From the NCBI RefSeq assembly GCF_016522535.1, contig NZ_JAEHOI010000002.1, forward strand, positions 310,001-374,000: 64,000 nucleotides of DNA. Reading direction: 5' to 3'. The translations under genes and the position numbers were made by a program. The notes under the pieces were generated by a model. That model was given only the letters and a program-made list of their open reading frames with translations. It did not search any database and was not told the origin of the DNA. Positions within the stretch are counted from its first letter, which is position 1, and each line of letters starts with the position of its first letter. Positions 42,453 to 54,579 of this stretch are shown in pieces. The DNA is from Leucobacter edaphi (GTDB lineage Bacteria; Actinomycetota; Actinomycetes; Actinomycetales; Microbacteriaceae).

Positions 42453-44402
42453 GTGCGACATGCGCTTGCGATCGCAACCCTGGTACTCGCCGGTATTCTG
42501 CTGCTCCTTGGCCTCGGCCAGCGCACCTTCCTCGCCGGCCCTGCCGAGATCAGTTACCCCGTCGCAGCCAAATCCCAGGCGGGATACGCGGTGATCGACG
42601 GCGCGGAGCTCGCGAAGGTGCCGGGACAGGCCAACGTGGTCGTAGAGGGGGCGAACGCCTTCGTCGCAACGGGGATGACCCGCGATGTCGAGGCCTGGGT
42701 CGCTCCCTTCACGCACGATCAGCTCACGGTCGATGATCAGAAGAAGCGGCTCGTCGGCGAGAAGATCGAGGCGAAGGACTCCGCGGAGGCCGACGGCGGA
42801 GACACCGCCGCCGACGTGGGCGATGGTGACCCGCGTGGCAGCGACCTCTGGCTCGAGGAGCGCATGATCGATCAGACGGGTGGCAACGGCACCGAGAAGG
42901 ATCGCCTCCGCCTCCCCGTCGCGCTCGCGTCTGATCAGTCGATCATCGTCGCCTCGAATGGCAAGGAGCCGATCCCGGGCGAACTCAGTCTCGTGTGGGT
43001 GCAGGATCGCCAGACGCCGTGGGCCGGTCCGATGCTCGTGGCGGGCGGGGTGCTCGCCCTGGTCGGTGGGATCCTCTACCTGCTCGCCGTCGACTACGAT
43101 CGCCGCGGTCTCGGGCCCCGTCGTGGCCGCCGCGGTCCGTTCCAGGGCATCCGCAACGCGTTTGGTGGGAAGAAGGCCCGCTCGGGGGCACCCTCCGGGC
43201 GGTCGGGAAGCGCTGCGGGATCGGGATCCTCATCCACCCAGGGCCGGGCGAAGCACACCGCGCACGCGAAGCGTCGCGCCGGCCGGCTCGCCATTCCCGC
43301 CGTGGGCCTCGCTGTGGTGCTGGGGCTGAGCGGCTGCTCGGCCGATTACTGGCCGCAGGTGGGACCCCAGACGACCACGAAGGCCCCGGAACCGCAGCCG
43401 ACCAAGGTCGCCCCCGTTCCGGTGACGAGCGGTCAGATCACCAAGATCGTGAAGAACGTCGCCTCGGTGTCGAACGAGGCCGACGACAAGCTCGACGCCG
43501 GGGCGCTGAAGACCCGCTTCACCGGGTCGGCGCTCGCGCAGCGCGAGGCCAACTACAAGATCCGCAAGGAGATGGCGGACTACGCCGTCGTGCCCCCGCG
43601 GCTCACCGACGACGAACTCGACTACGCGCTCGTGCAGAGCACGGAGTCCTGGCCGCGCACCATCTTCGTGACGGTGGCATCGACCTCCGGGAAGGACGCC
43701 GACAAGAAGAAGGAGACGGCGTCGCCGAGCCCTTCGCCGACCGCGGATGCACCCGCCGAGGACCCGAAGCCGGAGGCCTCGCCGTCCCTCGCGCTCATGC
43801 TGACGCAGGCCGACCCCCATCAGAACTTCGTCGTGTCGCGCGTGGTCTCCCTGCGCGGCGGCATCTCGATGCCCGATGCGGCACCGGCCTCGGAGGGCAC
43901 CGCGGTGCTCGCGAACGACACTGCCACGCTGCTCATGCCGCCCGGAGAGGTCGGAACGGCCTACGCGAAGCTCCTCCAGGAGGGCGACAAGGCCGCGGAC
44001 GCCGACAAGTTCGACCTCACCACGGACACGCTGCTCAAGAACTACGGCAAGGCGCGAGCCGAAGCCTCGCAGAAGCAGTCCGATGACAAGGGTCAGACCA
44101 TGAAGTTCTCGGTCGTGGCCAAGCAGTCGGACGAGGCGCCGGTCGCGCTGTCCACCGGCACCGGCGGGGCGCTTGTCGCGACCACCGTGATCGAGGAACA
44201 GATCGTCGACTCCGACGGCGGCCGTTACAAGCCGCAGGCGAAGGACGCGGTCACCGCGATTTCCGGACTCAAGGGCGAGCAGAACAAGCTCGTTCAGGAG
44301 GTCGCGCACCAGATGCTCTTCTACGTCCCGAGCAAGAGCGGGGACGGCAAGATTCAGCTCCTCGGAGTGACGAGCGAGCTCGTGGGAGTGAGGAACAAGT
44401 AA
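42453..44402 (+). CDS. Membrane protein fused to a lipoprotein-like C-terminal half
   Basis: A 649-residue protein. Segment 1 (about residues 5-25) is a signal-anchor, then an extracytoplasmic domain of about 160 residues, then a transmembrane helix (PMLVAGGVLALVGGILYLLAV). A very basic cytoplasmic-type linker follows (RRGLGPRRGRRGPF to AKHTAHAKRRAGR). At about residue 276 a second signal-like hydrophobic stretch ends in LGLSGCSADY, a lipobox with Cys295, and a long secreted-type domain with a charged Pro/Ser/Glu linker. I recognise no family; proteins of this kind in Microbacteriaceae are often called hypothetical or misnamed glycosyltransferases. GAGGAG precedes the GTG. The stop shares one base with the following thioredoxin gene (TAATG), so they are coupled. 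Confidence 0.75.
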   Translation: MRHALAIATLVLAGILLLLGLGQRTFLAGPAEISYPVAAKSQAGYAVIDGAELAKVPGQANVVVEGANAFVATGMTRDVEAWVAPFTHDQLTVDDQKKRLVGEKIEAKDSAEADGGDTAADVGDGDPRGSDLWLEERMIDQTGGNGTEKDRLRLPVALASDQSIIVASNGKEPIPGELSLVWVQDRQTPWAGPMLVAGGVLALVGGILYLLAVDYDRRGLGPRRGRRGPFQGIRNAFGGKKARSGAPSGRSGSAAGSGSSSTQGRAKHTAHAKRRAGRLAIPAVGLAVVLGLSGCSADYWPQVGPQTTTKAPEPQPTKVAPVPVTSGQITKIVKNVASVSNEADDKLDAGALKTRFTGSALAQREANYKIRKEMADYAVVPPRLTDDELDYALVQSTESWPRTIFVTVASTSGKDADKKKETASPSPSPTADAPAEDPKPEASPSLALMLTQADPHQNFVVSRVVSLRGGISMPDAAPASEGTAVLANDTATLLMPPGEVGTAYAKLLQEGDKAADADKFDLTTDTLLKNYGKARAEASQKQSDDKGQTMKFSVVAKQSDEAPVALSTGTGGALVATTVIEEQIVDSDGGRYKPQAKDAVTAISGLKGEQNKLVQEVAHQMLFYVPSKSGDGKIQLLGVTSELVGVRNK

Positions 44403-45382
44403 TGAACCAGCCGATGCCCGAGCGAATCCCCGGTGGCGGGATCGATCTGAGCCACCTCGCCGCGCGCGGCCAGGGCGCGGCGGCAGGCGCCGGAGCGCCC
44501 GGTCAGGCCCCGCAGGGCCAGCCCGGCGCTGCGCCGTCCGTCGTCGACGTCCCGTCGCTCGTGATCGACCTCACGGACGACACGTTCGAGCAGGCCGCGC
44601 AGCTCTCCACGATCGTGCCCGTCGTGATCGACCTGTGGGCGGAATGGTGCGAGCCGTGCAAGACCCTCGGCCCCGTGCTCGAGAAGGTCACCAGGGAACT
44701 GGACGGCCGGATCATGCTCGCGAAGGTCGATGTCGACGCGAACCCCGGTCTCGCGCAGGCCTTCCAGGCGCAGTCGATCCCGATGGTGGTCGCCCTCGTG
44801 GGCGGTCGGCCCGTTCCCCTGTTCCAGGGGGCGGTCGCCGAGGCGGAAGCGCGCGACTTCTTCGGCCAGCTGCTGCAACTCGCCGAGCAGCACGGGGTCA
44901 CCGGACGGGTGAACGCCCCGGGCGGCGGATCCGGAGACGGCGCTGCAGCAGCGGCCGCCGAGCCCGAGATCCCCGAGGCCCATCTCGCAGCGGTCGAGGC
45001 TGGCGAGCGCGGAGACTTCGAGACCGCGATCCGCGAGTGGGAGGCCGTGCTGCAGAAGGCGCCAGCCGATGCCGTCGCGCGCGCAGCCCTCGTGCAGGTG
45101 CGGCTGCTGTCGCGCCTCGACGGGCTCACCGTCGACGAGATCCGCGGGGCTGCCGCGGCCGATCCGAGCGACGTTGACGCCCAGCTGAGCGTCGCCGACC
45201 TCGATGTCTCGGGCGGACACGTCGAGGACGCCTTCCTGCGCCTGCTCGAGCTGTTCGCGACCGCGAACGAGGATGATCGCGCCCGGATCCGGGAGCGGCT
45301 GCTCGAGCTCTTCGAGGTCGTCGGTGTCGCGGACTCGCGCGTGATCGCGGCCCGCGGGCGCCTCGCGAATCTGCTCTACTGA
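44402..45382 (+). CDS. Thioredoxin-fold co-chaperone (CnoX-like)
   Basis: A 326-residue protein. A short Gly/Ala/Gln-rich N-terminus precedes a thioredoxin domain with WAEWCEPCK (CXXC-type active site), KVDVDANPGLAQAFQAQSIPM (cis-proline region) and a C-terminal helical TPR-like domain (about residues 195-326) containing AVEAGERGDFETAIREWEAVLQKAP. This fits the thioredoxin-TPR co-chaperone family that protects and transfers oxidised proteins to chaperones. Whether the CEPC site is redox-active cannot be told from sequence. Translationally coupled to the upstream gene. Confidence 0.87.
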   Translation: MNQPMPERIPGGGIDLSHLAARGQGAAAGAGAPGQAPQGQPGAAPSVVDVPSLVIDLTDDTFEQAAQLSTIVPVVIDLWAEWCEPCKTLGPVLEKVTRELDGRIMLAKVDVDANPGLAQAFQAQSIPMVVALVGGRPVPLFQGAVAEAEARDFFGQLLQLAEQHGVTGRVNAPGGGSGDGAAAAAAEPEIPEAHLAAVEAGERGDFETAIREWEAVLQKAPADAVARAALVQVRLLSRLDGLTVDEIRGAAAADPSDVDAQLSVADLDVSGGHVEDAFLRLLELFATANEDDRARIRERLLELFEVVGVADSRVIAARGRLANLLY

Positions 45383-45397
45383 CCCGCTGAGCAGGAG

Positions 45398-46588
45398 ATG
45401 ACCGAGAGGCGCGCCTACCTCGACCACGCCGCCACCTCGCCAATGCCGGAGGCGGTTGTCGCGGCGTACGCGGATGCGCTGCGCACGGTGGGGAACCCGG
45501 CCTCGATGCACTCAGACGGGCAGCGGGCGAGCGAGCTGCTCGAGGTGTCGCGCGAGCGGATTGCGCGCGCGCTCGGCTGCGATCGGGCGGAGACGATCCT
45601 CACCGCAGGCGGCACCGAGTCGGTGAATCTCGGGATCAAGGGCCTGTTCTGGGCGCGGCGCGGTGCGGGCTCCGGACCCGTGGTGCTCATTGCTGACGGC
45701 GAGCACCACGCGACCCTGGAGGCCGCCGAGTGGTTGCGTGACGCACAGGGCGCGGAGCTCGTCACCGTGCCGATCGACCCGGAGGGACTCATCGATCCCG
45801 CGGCGTTCGCGGTGGCGATCGAGGACGTCGGGCCGGAGCGAGTCGCACTCGCGAGCTTCTCGTGGGCGAACAACGAGGTCGGCGCCGTCCAGCCCGTGGC
45901 AGAACTGTGCGGGATCGCCGCCGCGAACGGGATCCCGGTCCACGTCGACGCGGTTGCAGCGCTGGGGCAGCTCAGGATCGACTTCGCGGGATCCGGCGCC
46001 GCGGCGCTGAGCGTCTCGGCGCACAAGATCGGGGGACCGGTGGGCGTGGGAGCCCTCGTGCTCGGCCGGCGGGCGAGCGCGGTTCCGCTCCTGCACGGCG
46101 GCACGCAGCAGCGGGGCCGATCCGGAACCCAGGACGCCGCGGGTGCAGCGGCGTTCGCAGCCGCGCTTTCCCTCGTGGTCGGCGAGGACGGAACCCCGGA
46201 TCCGGATCAGATCGCCGCGCTTTCGCGTTCCCGCGATCGGCTCATCGAGGGGGTTCGCGAGATCGATCCCGGTGCCGTGCTGCGCGGTCCGGCCCCGGGG
46301 GCACAGCGATTGCCGGGCAACGCGCACTTCACCTTCCCCGGGTGTCAGGGCGACTCGCTCCTCTACCTGCTCGACATGTCGGGTGTCTCTGCCTCGGTCG
46401 GGTCGGCGTGCCAGGCCGGCGTCGCTGAGCTTTCGCACGTCCTGCTCGGCATGGGGATCTCGGAGGACGAGGCCGCTGGGGCGCTGCGCTTCACCCTCGG
46501 TCACGCGACAGCTGACCACGAGATCGACGCGCTCCTGCAGGCTCTGCCGGCCGCGCTGGAGCGGGCGAGAACCGCCGGACTGGCGTAG
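45398..46588 (+). CDS. PLP-dependent cysteine desulfurase (IscS/NifS type)
   Basis: A 396-residue enzyme that takes sulfur from L-cysteine as a persulfide. It has [14 protein letters not shown] at the N-terminus, [35 protein letters not shown], the PLP lysine Lys210 in SAHKIGG, and the catalytic Cys338 in [15 protein letters not shown]. MnmA follows after 10 bases, so the likely sulfur acceptor is tRNA 2-thiouridine biosynthesis, in addition to other cofactors. The Shine-Dalgarno sequence AGGAG is unusually close to the ATG. Its stop TAG forms the first three bases of the next promoter hexamer. Confidence 0.95.
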   Translation: MTERRAYLDHAATSPMPEAVVAAYADALRTVGNPASMHSDGQRASELLEVSRERIARALGCDRAETILTAGGTESVNLGIKGLFWARRGAGSGPVVLIADGEHHATLEAAEWLRDAQGAELVTVPIDPEGLIDPAAFAVAIEDVGPERVALASFSWANNEVGAVQPVAELCGIAAANGIPVHVDAVAALGQLRIDFAGSGAAALSVSAHKIGGPVGVGALVLGRRASAVPLLHGGTQQRGRSGTQDAAGAAAFAAALSLVVGEDGTPDPDQIAALSRSRDRLIEGVREIDPGAVLRGPAPGAQRLPGNAHFTFPGCQGDSLLYLLDMSGVSASVGSACQAGVAELSHVLLGMGISEDEAAGALRFTLGHATADHEIDALLQALPAALERARTAGLA

Positions 46589-46591
46589 ACT
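46586..46591 (+). promoter_or_regulatory. Leaderless -10 (TAGACT) for mnmA, starting on the upstream stop codon
   Basis: TAGACT is followed by 7 bases and ATG 46599. The first three bases are the TAG stop of the cysteine desulfurase. Confidence 0.6.
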
Positions 46592-46598
46592 TTCCCGG

Positions 46599-47825
46599 AT
46601 GAGGATTCTGGCTGCGATGAGCGGCGGCGTCGACTCCGCGGTGGCCGCGGCGCGCGCCGTCGATGCCGGGCATGAGGTCGTCGGCGTGCATCTCGCGCTG
46701 AGCCGCATGCCCGGGACGCTGCGCACCGGTTCGCGCGGCTGCTGCACGATCGAGGATGCCATGGACGCGCGCCGCGTGGCCAACACGATCGGCATCCCCT
46801 TCTACGTGTGGGACCTGAGCGAGCGGTTCAAAGAGGACGTGGTCGACGACTTCGTCGCCGAGTACGCCGCCGGCCGCACGCCGAATCCTTGCATGCGCTG
46901 CAACGAGAAGATCAAGTTCCAGGCGCTGCTCGAGAAGGCCATTGCGCTCGGATTCGACGCCGTGGCGACGGGGCACTACGCGACGCTGGTGCCGGGCCCG
47001 ACGGGACCCGAGCTCCACCGCGCCTCCGCCTGGGCGAAGGATCAGTCGTACGTTCTGGGCGTGCTCACGGAGCGACAGCTGGCCCACTGCTACTTCCCGC
47101 TGGGCGACACCCCCTCGAAGGAGCTCGTCCGCGCCGAGGCCGCGGAGCGCGGCCTCCAGATCGCGAAGAAGCCGGACAGCCACGACATCTGCTTCATCCC
47201 GGACGGGGACACACGTGGGTGGCTGTCGGAGTACGTGGATCGTGAGCCGGGGGAGATCCTCGACGAGGACGGCGAGGTCGTCGGACGCCACGACGGGGCG
47301 CACGGCTACACCGTCGGCCAGCGCCGCGGGCTCCAGCTCGGACGCCCCGCCGCGGATGGCAAGCCGCGGTACGTGCTCTCGATCCGGCCGGTGTCGAACC
47401 AGGTCGTCGTCGGACCGAAGGAGCGGCTCGCGATCTCGCGGATCGCCGGGGGCCGCTACAGCTTCGCGGGCGAACCGGGCTTCGACCTGGGGGAGACCTT
47501 CTCCTGCGACGTGCAGATCAGGGCGCACGCGGATCCGGTGCCCGCGTTCGCGCGGCTCGTCCCGATCCTCGAGGAGGAGCGGACGGAGCAGCACCGGGCC
47601 GACGCGACGCACGAGATCGTCGTCGACATCGATCTCGCGCTCGCCGAGCCGCTGCTCGGCGTGGCGCCGGGGCAGACCGCGGTGCTGTATCTCGGCACGC
47701 GGGTGCTCGGCCAGTTCACGATCGACCGGGCGATCGCCGCCCCGGAGTCGTGCGAGGAACTGCGCGCCGGGCGTTCCGAGGAGACGGATCCCGCCGAGTC
47801 CCCGTCAGTGTCGGTGGTCGCCTCC

Positions 47826-47828
<3 letters not shown>
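46599..47828 (+). CDS. mnmA: tRNA-specific 2-thiouridylase
   Basis: A 409-residue ATP-dependent enzyme that makes 2-thiouridine at tRNA position 34. The PP-loop [10 protein letters not shown] is at residue 8-17. The catalytic cysteines are Cys98 ([13 protein letters not shown]) and Cys198 ([10 protein letters not shown]). [10 protein letters not shown] and the C-terminal beta-barrel domain with VVVGPKERL follow. Sulfur probably comes from the preceding cysteine desulfurase. ATG 46599 is chosen over a longer frame within the preceding gene. Leaderless initiation is likely. Confidence 0.96.
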
Positions 47829-50201
<2,373 letters not shown>

Positions 50202-50204
50202 ACC

Positions 50205-50224
50205 GCTTCGCCCACAGGCGAAGC
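50205..50224 (+). terminator. Hairpin after ligA
   Basis: GCTTCGCC, loop CACA, GGCGAAGC: 8-bp stem beginning 4 bases after the stop. No T-run is present. Confidence 0.5.
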
Positions 50225-50343
50225 TGAAGATGGATTCTCCACAGTGTCCGCCTCGGCGAGATCGGGAGCCGCGGCCCCCGCTACGCTGAGCGAAACCGGC
50301 CACGAGTCCGGCGAACGAGGTCTACCGCACGCGAGGAGGCAGC

Positions 50344-51018
50344 ATGCCGCAAAAGTCAGTTCCGGTCCGCGCCGAATGGGCCGCTCAGGATCCGCTGCTC
50401 CGCGACTACTACGACACGGAATGGGGCCTCCCGGTCACTGACGAGGCGGGGGTCTTCGAGCGGCTGAGCCTCGAGGCGTTCCAGGCGGGGCTGTCGTGGC
50501 TGACGGTGCTCAAGAAGCGTGAGGCCTTCCGGCGAGCGTTCGCGGGCTTCGATCCGGAGGCCGTTGCCGCGTTCACGGAGATCGATGTCGCGCGGCTGCT
50601 GAACGACGAGGGGATCATTCGCAACCGGCAGAAGATCGAGGCGACCGTGCGGAACGCGCGCGCCACGCTCGCGCTGCGCGAGGCGGGGACCTCGCTGCAG
50701 GAGGTGGTCTGGTCCTTCATGCCCGCGCGCTCGCCAGCGCCGCGCTCCGACGCCGAGGTTTCCGCGAGCACCGCGGAGTCCCGTGCGCTCGCGAAGGAAC
50801 TCAAACGGAGGGGCTTCGCCTTCGTCGGCCCCACCACGGCGTACGCCCTGATGACCGCGATCGGCATCGCCGACGAACACATCCTCACCAGCCACCGCCG
50901 CGGCTGCTCCGGACTGTGGAATGTCGACGGCACCAGGAGCAGCGCGCCGCTGCGCCTCGCCGCCCCGCTCCCTCCGACGGCCGCGCCTCTCGGGGAGCCG
51001 CTGCGCTCCGCTGGCTAA
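50344..51018 (+). CDS. tag: DNA-3-methyladenine glycosylase I
   Basis: A 224-residue base-excision repair enzyme of the Tag family that removes 3-methyladenine. It has YYDTEWGLPVTDEAGVFERLSLEAFQAGLSW, the hydrophobic substrate pocket region KKREAFRRAFAGFD, LLNDEGIIRNRQKIEATVRNA, and FVGPTTAYALMTAIG. Zinc-binding His and Cys residues of the family lie near the termini; a C-terminal HRRGCSG fits. GAGGAGG lies before the ATG. Not related to the SOS operon by position. Its stop codon begins the -10 hexamer for gatC. Confidence 0.93.
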   Translation: MPQKSVPVRAEWAAQDPLLRDYYDTEWGLPVTDEAGVFERLSLEAFQAGLSWLTVLKKREAFRRAFAGFDPEAVAAFTEIDVARLLNDEGIIRNRQKIEATVRNARATLALREAGTSLQEVVWSFMPARSPAPRSDAEVSASTAESRALAKELKRRGFAFVGPTTAYALMTAIGIADEHILTSHRRGCSGLWNVDGTRSSAPLRLAAPLPPTAAPLGEPLRSAG

Positions 51019-51021
51019 GAT
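51016..51021 (+). promoter_or_regulatory. Candidate -10 (TAAGAT) for gatCAB, on the tag stop codon
   Basis: TAAGAT lies 39 bases before gatC, and its TAA is the stop of tag. A leader with GGAG before the ATG follows. Confidence 0.45.
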
Positions 51022-51060
51022 AGGAGGGTTCCCGAACAGCCCACCTCACGATGGAGCAGC

Positions 51061-51396
51061 ATGTCTGACACCCCTGCGGCCGGAGCGGCCGCCGCGAGCG
51101 GAGAGATCACGGTCGAGACCGTGCAGCATCTCGCCGGCCTCGCCCGGATCGCCCTGACGGAGGCCGAGGTTTCGTCACTCACGACCGAACTCGGCTCGAT
51201 CCTCACGAACATCGCCAAGGTGAGTGAGGTGGCGGGCCCCGATGTTCCCGCTACGAGCCACCCGATCCCGATCAACAACGTCACGAGGGCCGACGAGATC
51301 GCCGATGTCCTCACGCGCGAGCAGGCGCTCGCCAACGCGCCCGAGACCACGGACGGCATGTTCCGAGTCTCTTCGATCCTGGGGGAGGAGCAGTAA
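51061..51396 (+). CDS. gatC: Asp/Glu-tRNA amidotransferase subunit C
   Basis: A 111-residue subunit that stabilises GatA in the GatCAB complex, which converts mischarged Glu-tRNA(Gln) and Asp-tRNA(Asn) to the amidated forms. The family core [28 protein letters not shown] and the C-terminal segment LREDEITDVL-like ([22 protein letters not shown]) are present. Its stop TAA shares one base with gatA (TAATG), so translation is coupled. First of the gatCAB operon. Confidence 0.95.
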   Translation: MSDTPAAGAAAASGEITVETVQHLAGLARIALTEAEVSSLTTELGSILTNIAKVSEVAGPDVPATSHPIPINNVTRADEIADVLTREQALANAPETTDGMFRVSSILGEEQ

Positions 51397-52931
51397 TGGG
51401 AGAACTGATCCGACTCACGGCGGCGGATCTCGCCGCGAAGCTCCGTTCCGGCGAGGTCTCGGCCGTCGAGGCCGCGCGCGAGCATCTGGAACAGATCGAG
51501 GCCGTCGATGGCTCTCTGCACGCCTTCCTCGCAACCGACCCTGAGGCGTCGCTCGCAGCGGCCCGCTCCATCGACGAGCGCCGCGCGGCAGGCGAGGAGC
51601 TCGGCGAGCTCGCGGGCGTTCCGCTCGCCATCAAGGATGTCCTGGTCACCACCGATATGCCCGCGACCTCCGGCTCGCGGATCCTCGAGGGCTACCGATC
51701 GCCGTATGACGCCACGAGCGTCGCGAAGGCCCGGGCAGCCGGTCTCGTGAACATCGGCAAGACCAACATGGACGAGTTCGCCATGGGCTCCTCCACGGAG
51801 AACTCGGCCTACGGCCCCACCCGAAATCAGTGGGCGGGGGATCGCGTCCCCGGCGGCTCGGGCGGCGGTTCTGCCGTCGCGGTCGGCGCGTTCGAGGCAC
51901 CGCTCGCGCTCGGCTCTGACACTGGCGGCTCGATCCGTCAGCCCGCGGCGCTCACGGGCACGGTCGGGGCGAAGCCCACCTACGGCGGCGTCAGCCGCTA
52001 CGGCGCTATCGCCCTGGCCTCGTCGCTCGATCAGATCGGGCCCGTCGCCCGCACCGTGCTCGACACGGCGCTGCTGCACGACGTGATCGCCGGTCACGAT
52101 CACCACGACTCGACGTCGCTCGACTTCGCCTGGCCGTCCATGGCGCAGGCCGCGCGCGGCGGCGCCGATCCGGGCACCCTGAAGGGCCTCCGCGTCGGCG
52201 TGGTGAAGCAGCTCATGATCGACGGGGTGCAGCCCGGCGTGAAGGCGAGCTTCGAGGCGTCGCTCGCGCTGCTCGAGGCGCAGGGGGCTGAGATCGTCGA
52301 GATCGACGCACCGCACTTCGAGTACGCCGTGGCGGCGTACTACCTGATCCTGCCCGCCGAAGCTTCGAGCAACCTCGCGAAGTACGACTCGGTGCGCTTC
52401 GGCCTCCGCGTCACCCCCGAGGGCGGCGGCACGGTCGAGACCGTGATGAGCGACACCCGCGCTGCCGGCTTCGGCGCCGAGGTCAAGCGACGCATCATCC
52501 TCGGCACCTACGCGCTTTCCGCCGGGTACTACGACGCCTACTACGGCAGCGCGCAGAAGGTCCGTACTCTGATCCAGCGCGATTTCGCGCAGGCCTTCCA
52601 GCAGGTTGACGTGATCGCATCGCCCACCGCGCCCACGACCGCGTGGTGCCTCGGCGAGCACAGCGGGGACCCGATGCAGGACTACCTCAACGACGCCACC
52701 ACGATTCCGGCGAACCTCGCCGGAATTCCGGGGCTCAGCCTCCCGATCGGCCTCGCCGCTGAGGACGGGCTGCCCGTCGGGCTGCAGCTCATGGCGCCCG
52801 CCTACGAGGACGCGCGGCTGTACCGCGCGGGCGCCGCAATCGAATCGCTCATCGCCGACCGGGACGGCACGCCGTTCTGGGCTCAGGCACCGTCCCTCGC
52901 GGGCGCGCAGACCGGAAAGGCGGCGCTGTAA
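51396..52931 (+). CDS. gatA: Asp/Glu-tRNA amidotransferase subunit A
   Basis: A 511-residue amidase-signature glutaminase that releases ammonia for GatB. The Ser-Ser-Lys triad is Lys80 (LAIKDVLVT), Ser155 (GGSGGGSA) and nucleophile Ser179 ([10 protein letters not shown]). [27 protein letters not shown]-type and [11 protein letters not shown] segments are typical of the tRNA-dependent amidotransferase rather than other amidases. Start and stop each overlap neighbours by one base (TAATG). Confidence 0.96.
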   Translation: MGELIRLTAADLAAKLRSGEVSAVEAAREHLEQIEAVDGSLHAFLATDPEASLAAARSIDERRAAGEELGELAGVPLAIKDVLVTTDMPATSGSRILEGYRSPYDATSVAKARAAGLVNIGKTNMDEFAMGSSTENSAYGPTRNQWAGDRVPGGSGGGSAVAVGAFEAPLALGSDTGGSIRQPAALTGTVGAKPTYGGVSRYGAIALASSLDQIGPVARTVLDTALLHDVIAGHDHHDSTSLDFAWPSMAQAARGGADPGTLKGLRVGVVKQLMIDGVQPGVKASFEASLALLEAQGAEIVEIDAPHFEYAVAAYYLILPAEASSNLAKYDSVRFGLRVTPEGGGTVETVMSDTRAAGFGAEVKRRIILGTYALSAGYYDAYYGSAQKVRTLIQRDFAQAFQQVDVIASPTAPTTAWCLGEHSGDPMQDYLNDATTIPANLAGIPGLSLPIGLAAEDGLPVGLQLMAPAYEDARLYRAGAAIESLIADRDGTPFWAQAPSLAGAQTGKAAL

Positions 52932-54448
52932 TGGCAAAGACCAAGCTGATGGACTTCGAGCGCGCGCTCGAACTGTTCGAGCCCGTCATCGGCCTCGAGG
53001 TGCACGTCGAGCTCAACACCGCGACCAAGATGTTCTCCTCCGCGCCGAACCTCTTCGGGTCCGAGCCGAACACCAACCTCACGCCGGTCTGCCTCGGCCT
53101 GCCCGGCTCGCTGCCCGTGATCAATCAGAAGGCCGTCGAGTCATCGATCCGCCTCGGCCTCGCCCTCGGCTGCGAGATCGCGGAGGTCTCCGGCTTCGCC
53201 AGGAAGAACTACTTCTACCCGGACATGGCGAAGAACTACCAGATCTCGCAGTACGACGACCCGATCGCCTTCGACGGCTCCGTCGAGATCGAGCTCGCGG
53301 AGGGGCGCGTCGTGCACGTGCCGATCGAGCGCGCGCACATGGAGGAGGACGCCGGCAAGCTGACCCACGTCGGCGGTTCGACGGGTCGGATCCAGGGCGC
53401 TGAGTACTCGCTCGTTGATTACAACCGTGCTGGCGTGCCGCTCGTGGAGATCGTCACCCGGCCGGTGTTCGGCGGCGAGGCAGACACCCCGGAGATCGCG
53501 GCGGCCTACGTCGCCACGATCCGCGAGATCGTGATCGCGCTCGGCATCTCCGAGGCGCGCATGGAGCGCGGCAACCTCCGCTGCGACGCCAACGTCTCGC
53601 TCCGCCCGCGCGGCAACGAGGACGCTGGCATGAGCGTGCTCGGCACGCGCACCGAGACGAAGAACGTCAACTCGCTCCGCTCCATCGAGCGCGCGGTGCG
53701 CTTCGAGATCCAGCGCCAGGCGCAGATCCTCGCGGACGGCGGCAGCATCACGCAGGAGACGCGCCACTGGCACGAGGACACGGGCGAGACCTCGCCCGGC
53801 CGCCCGAAGAGCGACGCGGACGACTACCGCTACTTCCCGGAGCCCGACCTCGCCCCGCTCACGCCCTCGCGCGAGCTCGTCGAGGAGCTCCGGGCCGAGC
53901 TTCCCGAGCACCCGACCCTCCGCCGTCGCCGGCTGAAGGCCGCCTGGGGGTTCACCCCGCTCGAGTTCCAGGACGTCGTCAACTCCGGCCTGCTGAACAC
54001 CGTCGAGGCCACCGTCGAGGCGGGCGTTCCCGCGCAGACGGCGCGCAAGTGGTGGACGGGTGAGATCGCCCGCATCGCGAACGAGCGCGGCGTGGTCGCC
54101 TCCGAGCTCATCACCCCGGAGCAGCTCGCCTCCGTGGTCGCGCTGGTCGACGAGGGAACCCTCAACGATAAGCTCGCCCGCCAGGTCATCCAGGGCATCA
54201 TCGACGGCGAGGGAACCGCGGCCGAGATCGTCGAGGCCCGCGGACTCGCCATCGTCTCCGACGACGGCGCCCTCATCGCCGCAGTCGATGCCGCCCTCGC
54301 CGAGCAGCCTGACGTCCTCGCGAAGATCCGCGACGGGAAGGTGCAGGCGGCAGGCGCGATCATCGGCTCCGTGATGAAGGCGATGCGCGGGCAGGCTGAC
54401 GCCGCCCGCGTCCGCGAACTCGTCCTCGAGCGCGCGTCGCAGGCGTAG
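52931..54448 (+). CDS. gatB: Asp/Glu-tRNA amidotransferase subunit B
   Basis: A 505-residue subunit that activates the misacylated tRNA with ATP and receives ammonia through a channel from GatA. Motifs include [93 protein letters not shown] and the C-terminal YqeY-like tail ([14 protein letters not shown]). Overlaps gatA by one base. A strong terminator shared with glpK follows. Confidence 0.97.
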   Translation: MAKTKLMDFERALELFEPVIGLEVHVELNTATKMFSSAPNLFGSEPNTNLTPVCLGLPGSLPVINQKAVESSIRLGLALGCEIAEVSGFARKNYFYPDMAKNYQISQYDDPIAFDGSVEIELAEGRVVHVPIERAHMEEDAGKLTHVGGSTGRIQGAEYSLVDYNRAGVPLVEIVTRPVFGGEADTPEIAAAYVATIREIVIALGISEARMERGNLRCDANVSLRPRGNEDAGMSVLGTRTETKNVNSLRSIERAVRFEIQRQAQILADGGSITQETRHWHEDTGETSPGRPKSDADDYRYFPEPDLAPLTPSRELVEELRAELPEHPTLRRRRLKAAWGFTPLEFQDVVNSGLLNTVEATVEAGVPAQTARKWWTGEIARIANERGVVASELITPEQLASVVALVDEGTLNDKLARQVIQGIIDGEGTAAEIVEARGLAIVSDDGALIAAVDAALAEQPDVLAKIRDGKVQAAGAIIGSVMKAMRGQADAARVRELVLERASQA

Positions 54449-54509
54449 GCTCGCGAGACGTCTCGGCGGGCTCCCAACCGGGAGTCGTAGCCGGGAGCTC
54501 GCGGCCGCG

Positions 54510-54555
54510 GAAACGGGCGGGGCGGGGTGCACACGTACCCCGTCCCGCCCGTTTC
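54510..54555. terminator. Terminator between gatB and glpK
   Basis: A 19-base arm (54510-54528) pairs with 54537-54555 with one G-U wobble and an 8-base loop. It is between convergent stops. Confidence 0.85.
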
Positions 54556-54579
54556 GGCGTTTCCGCGCGCGGTACGCGC

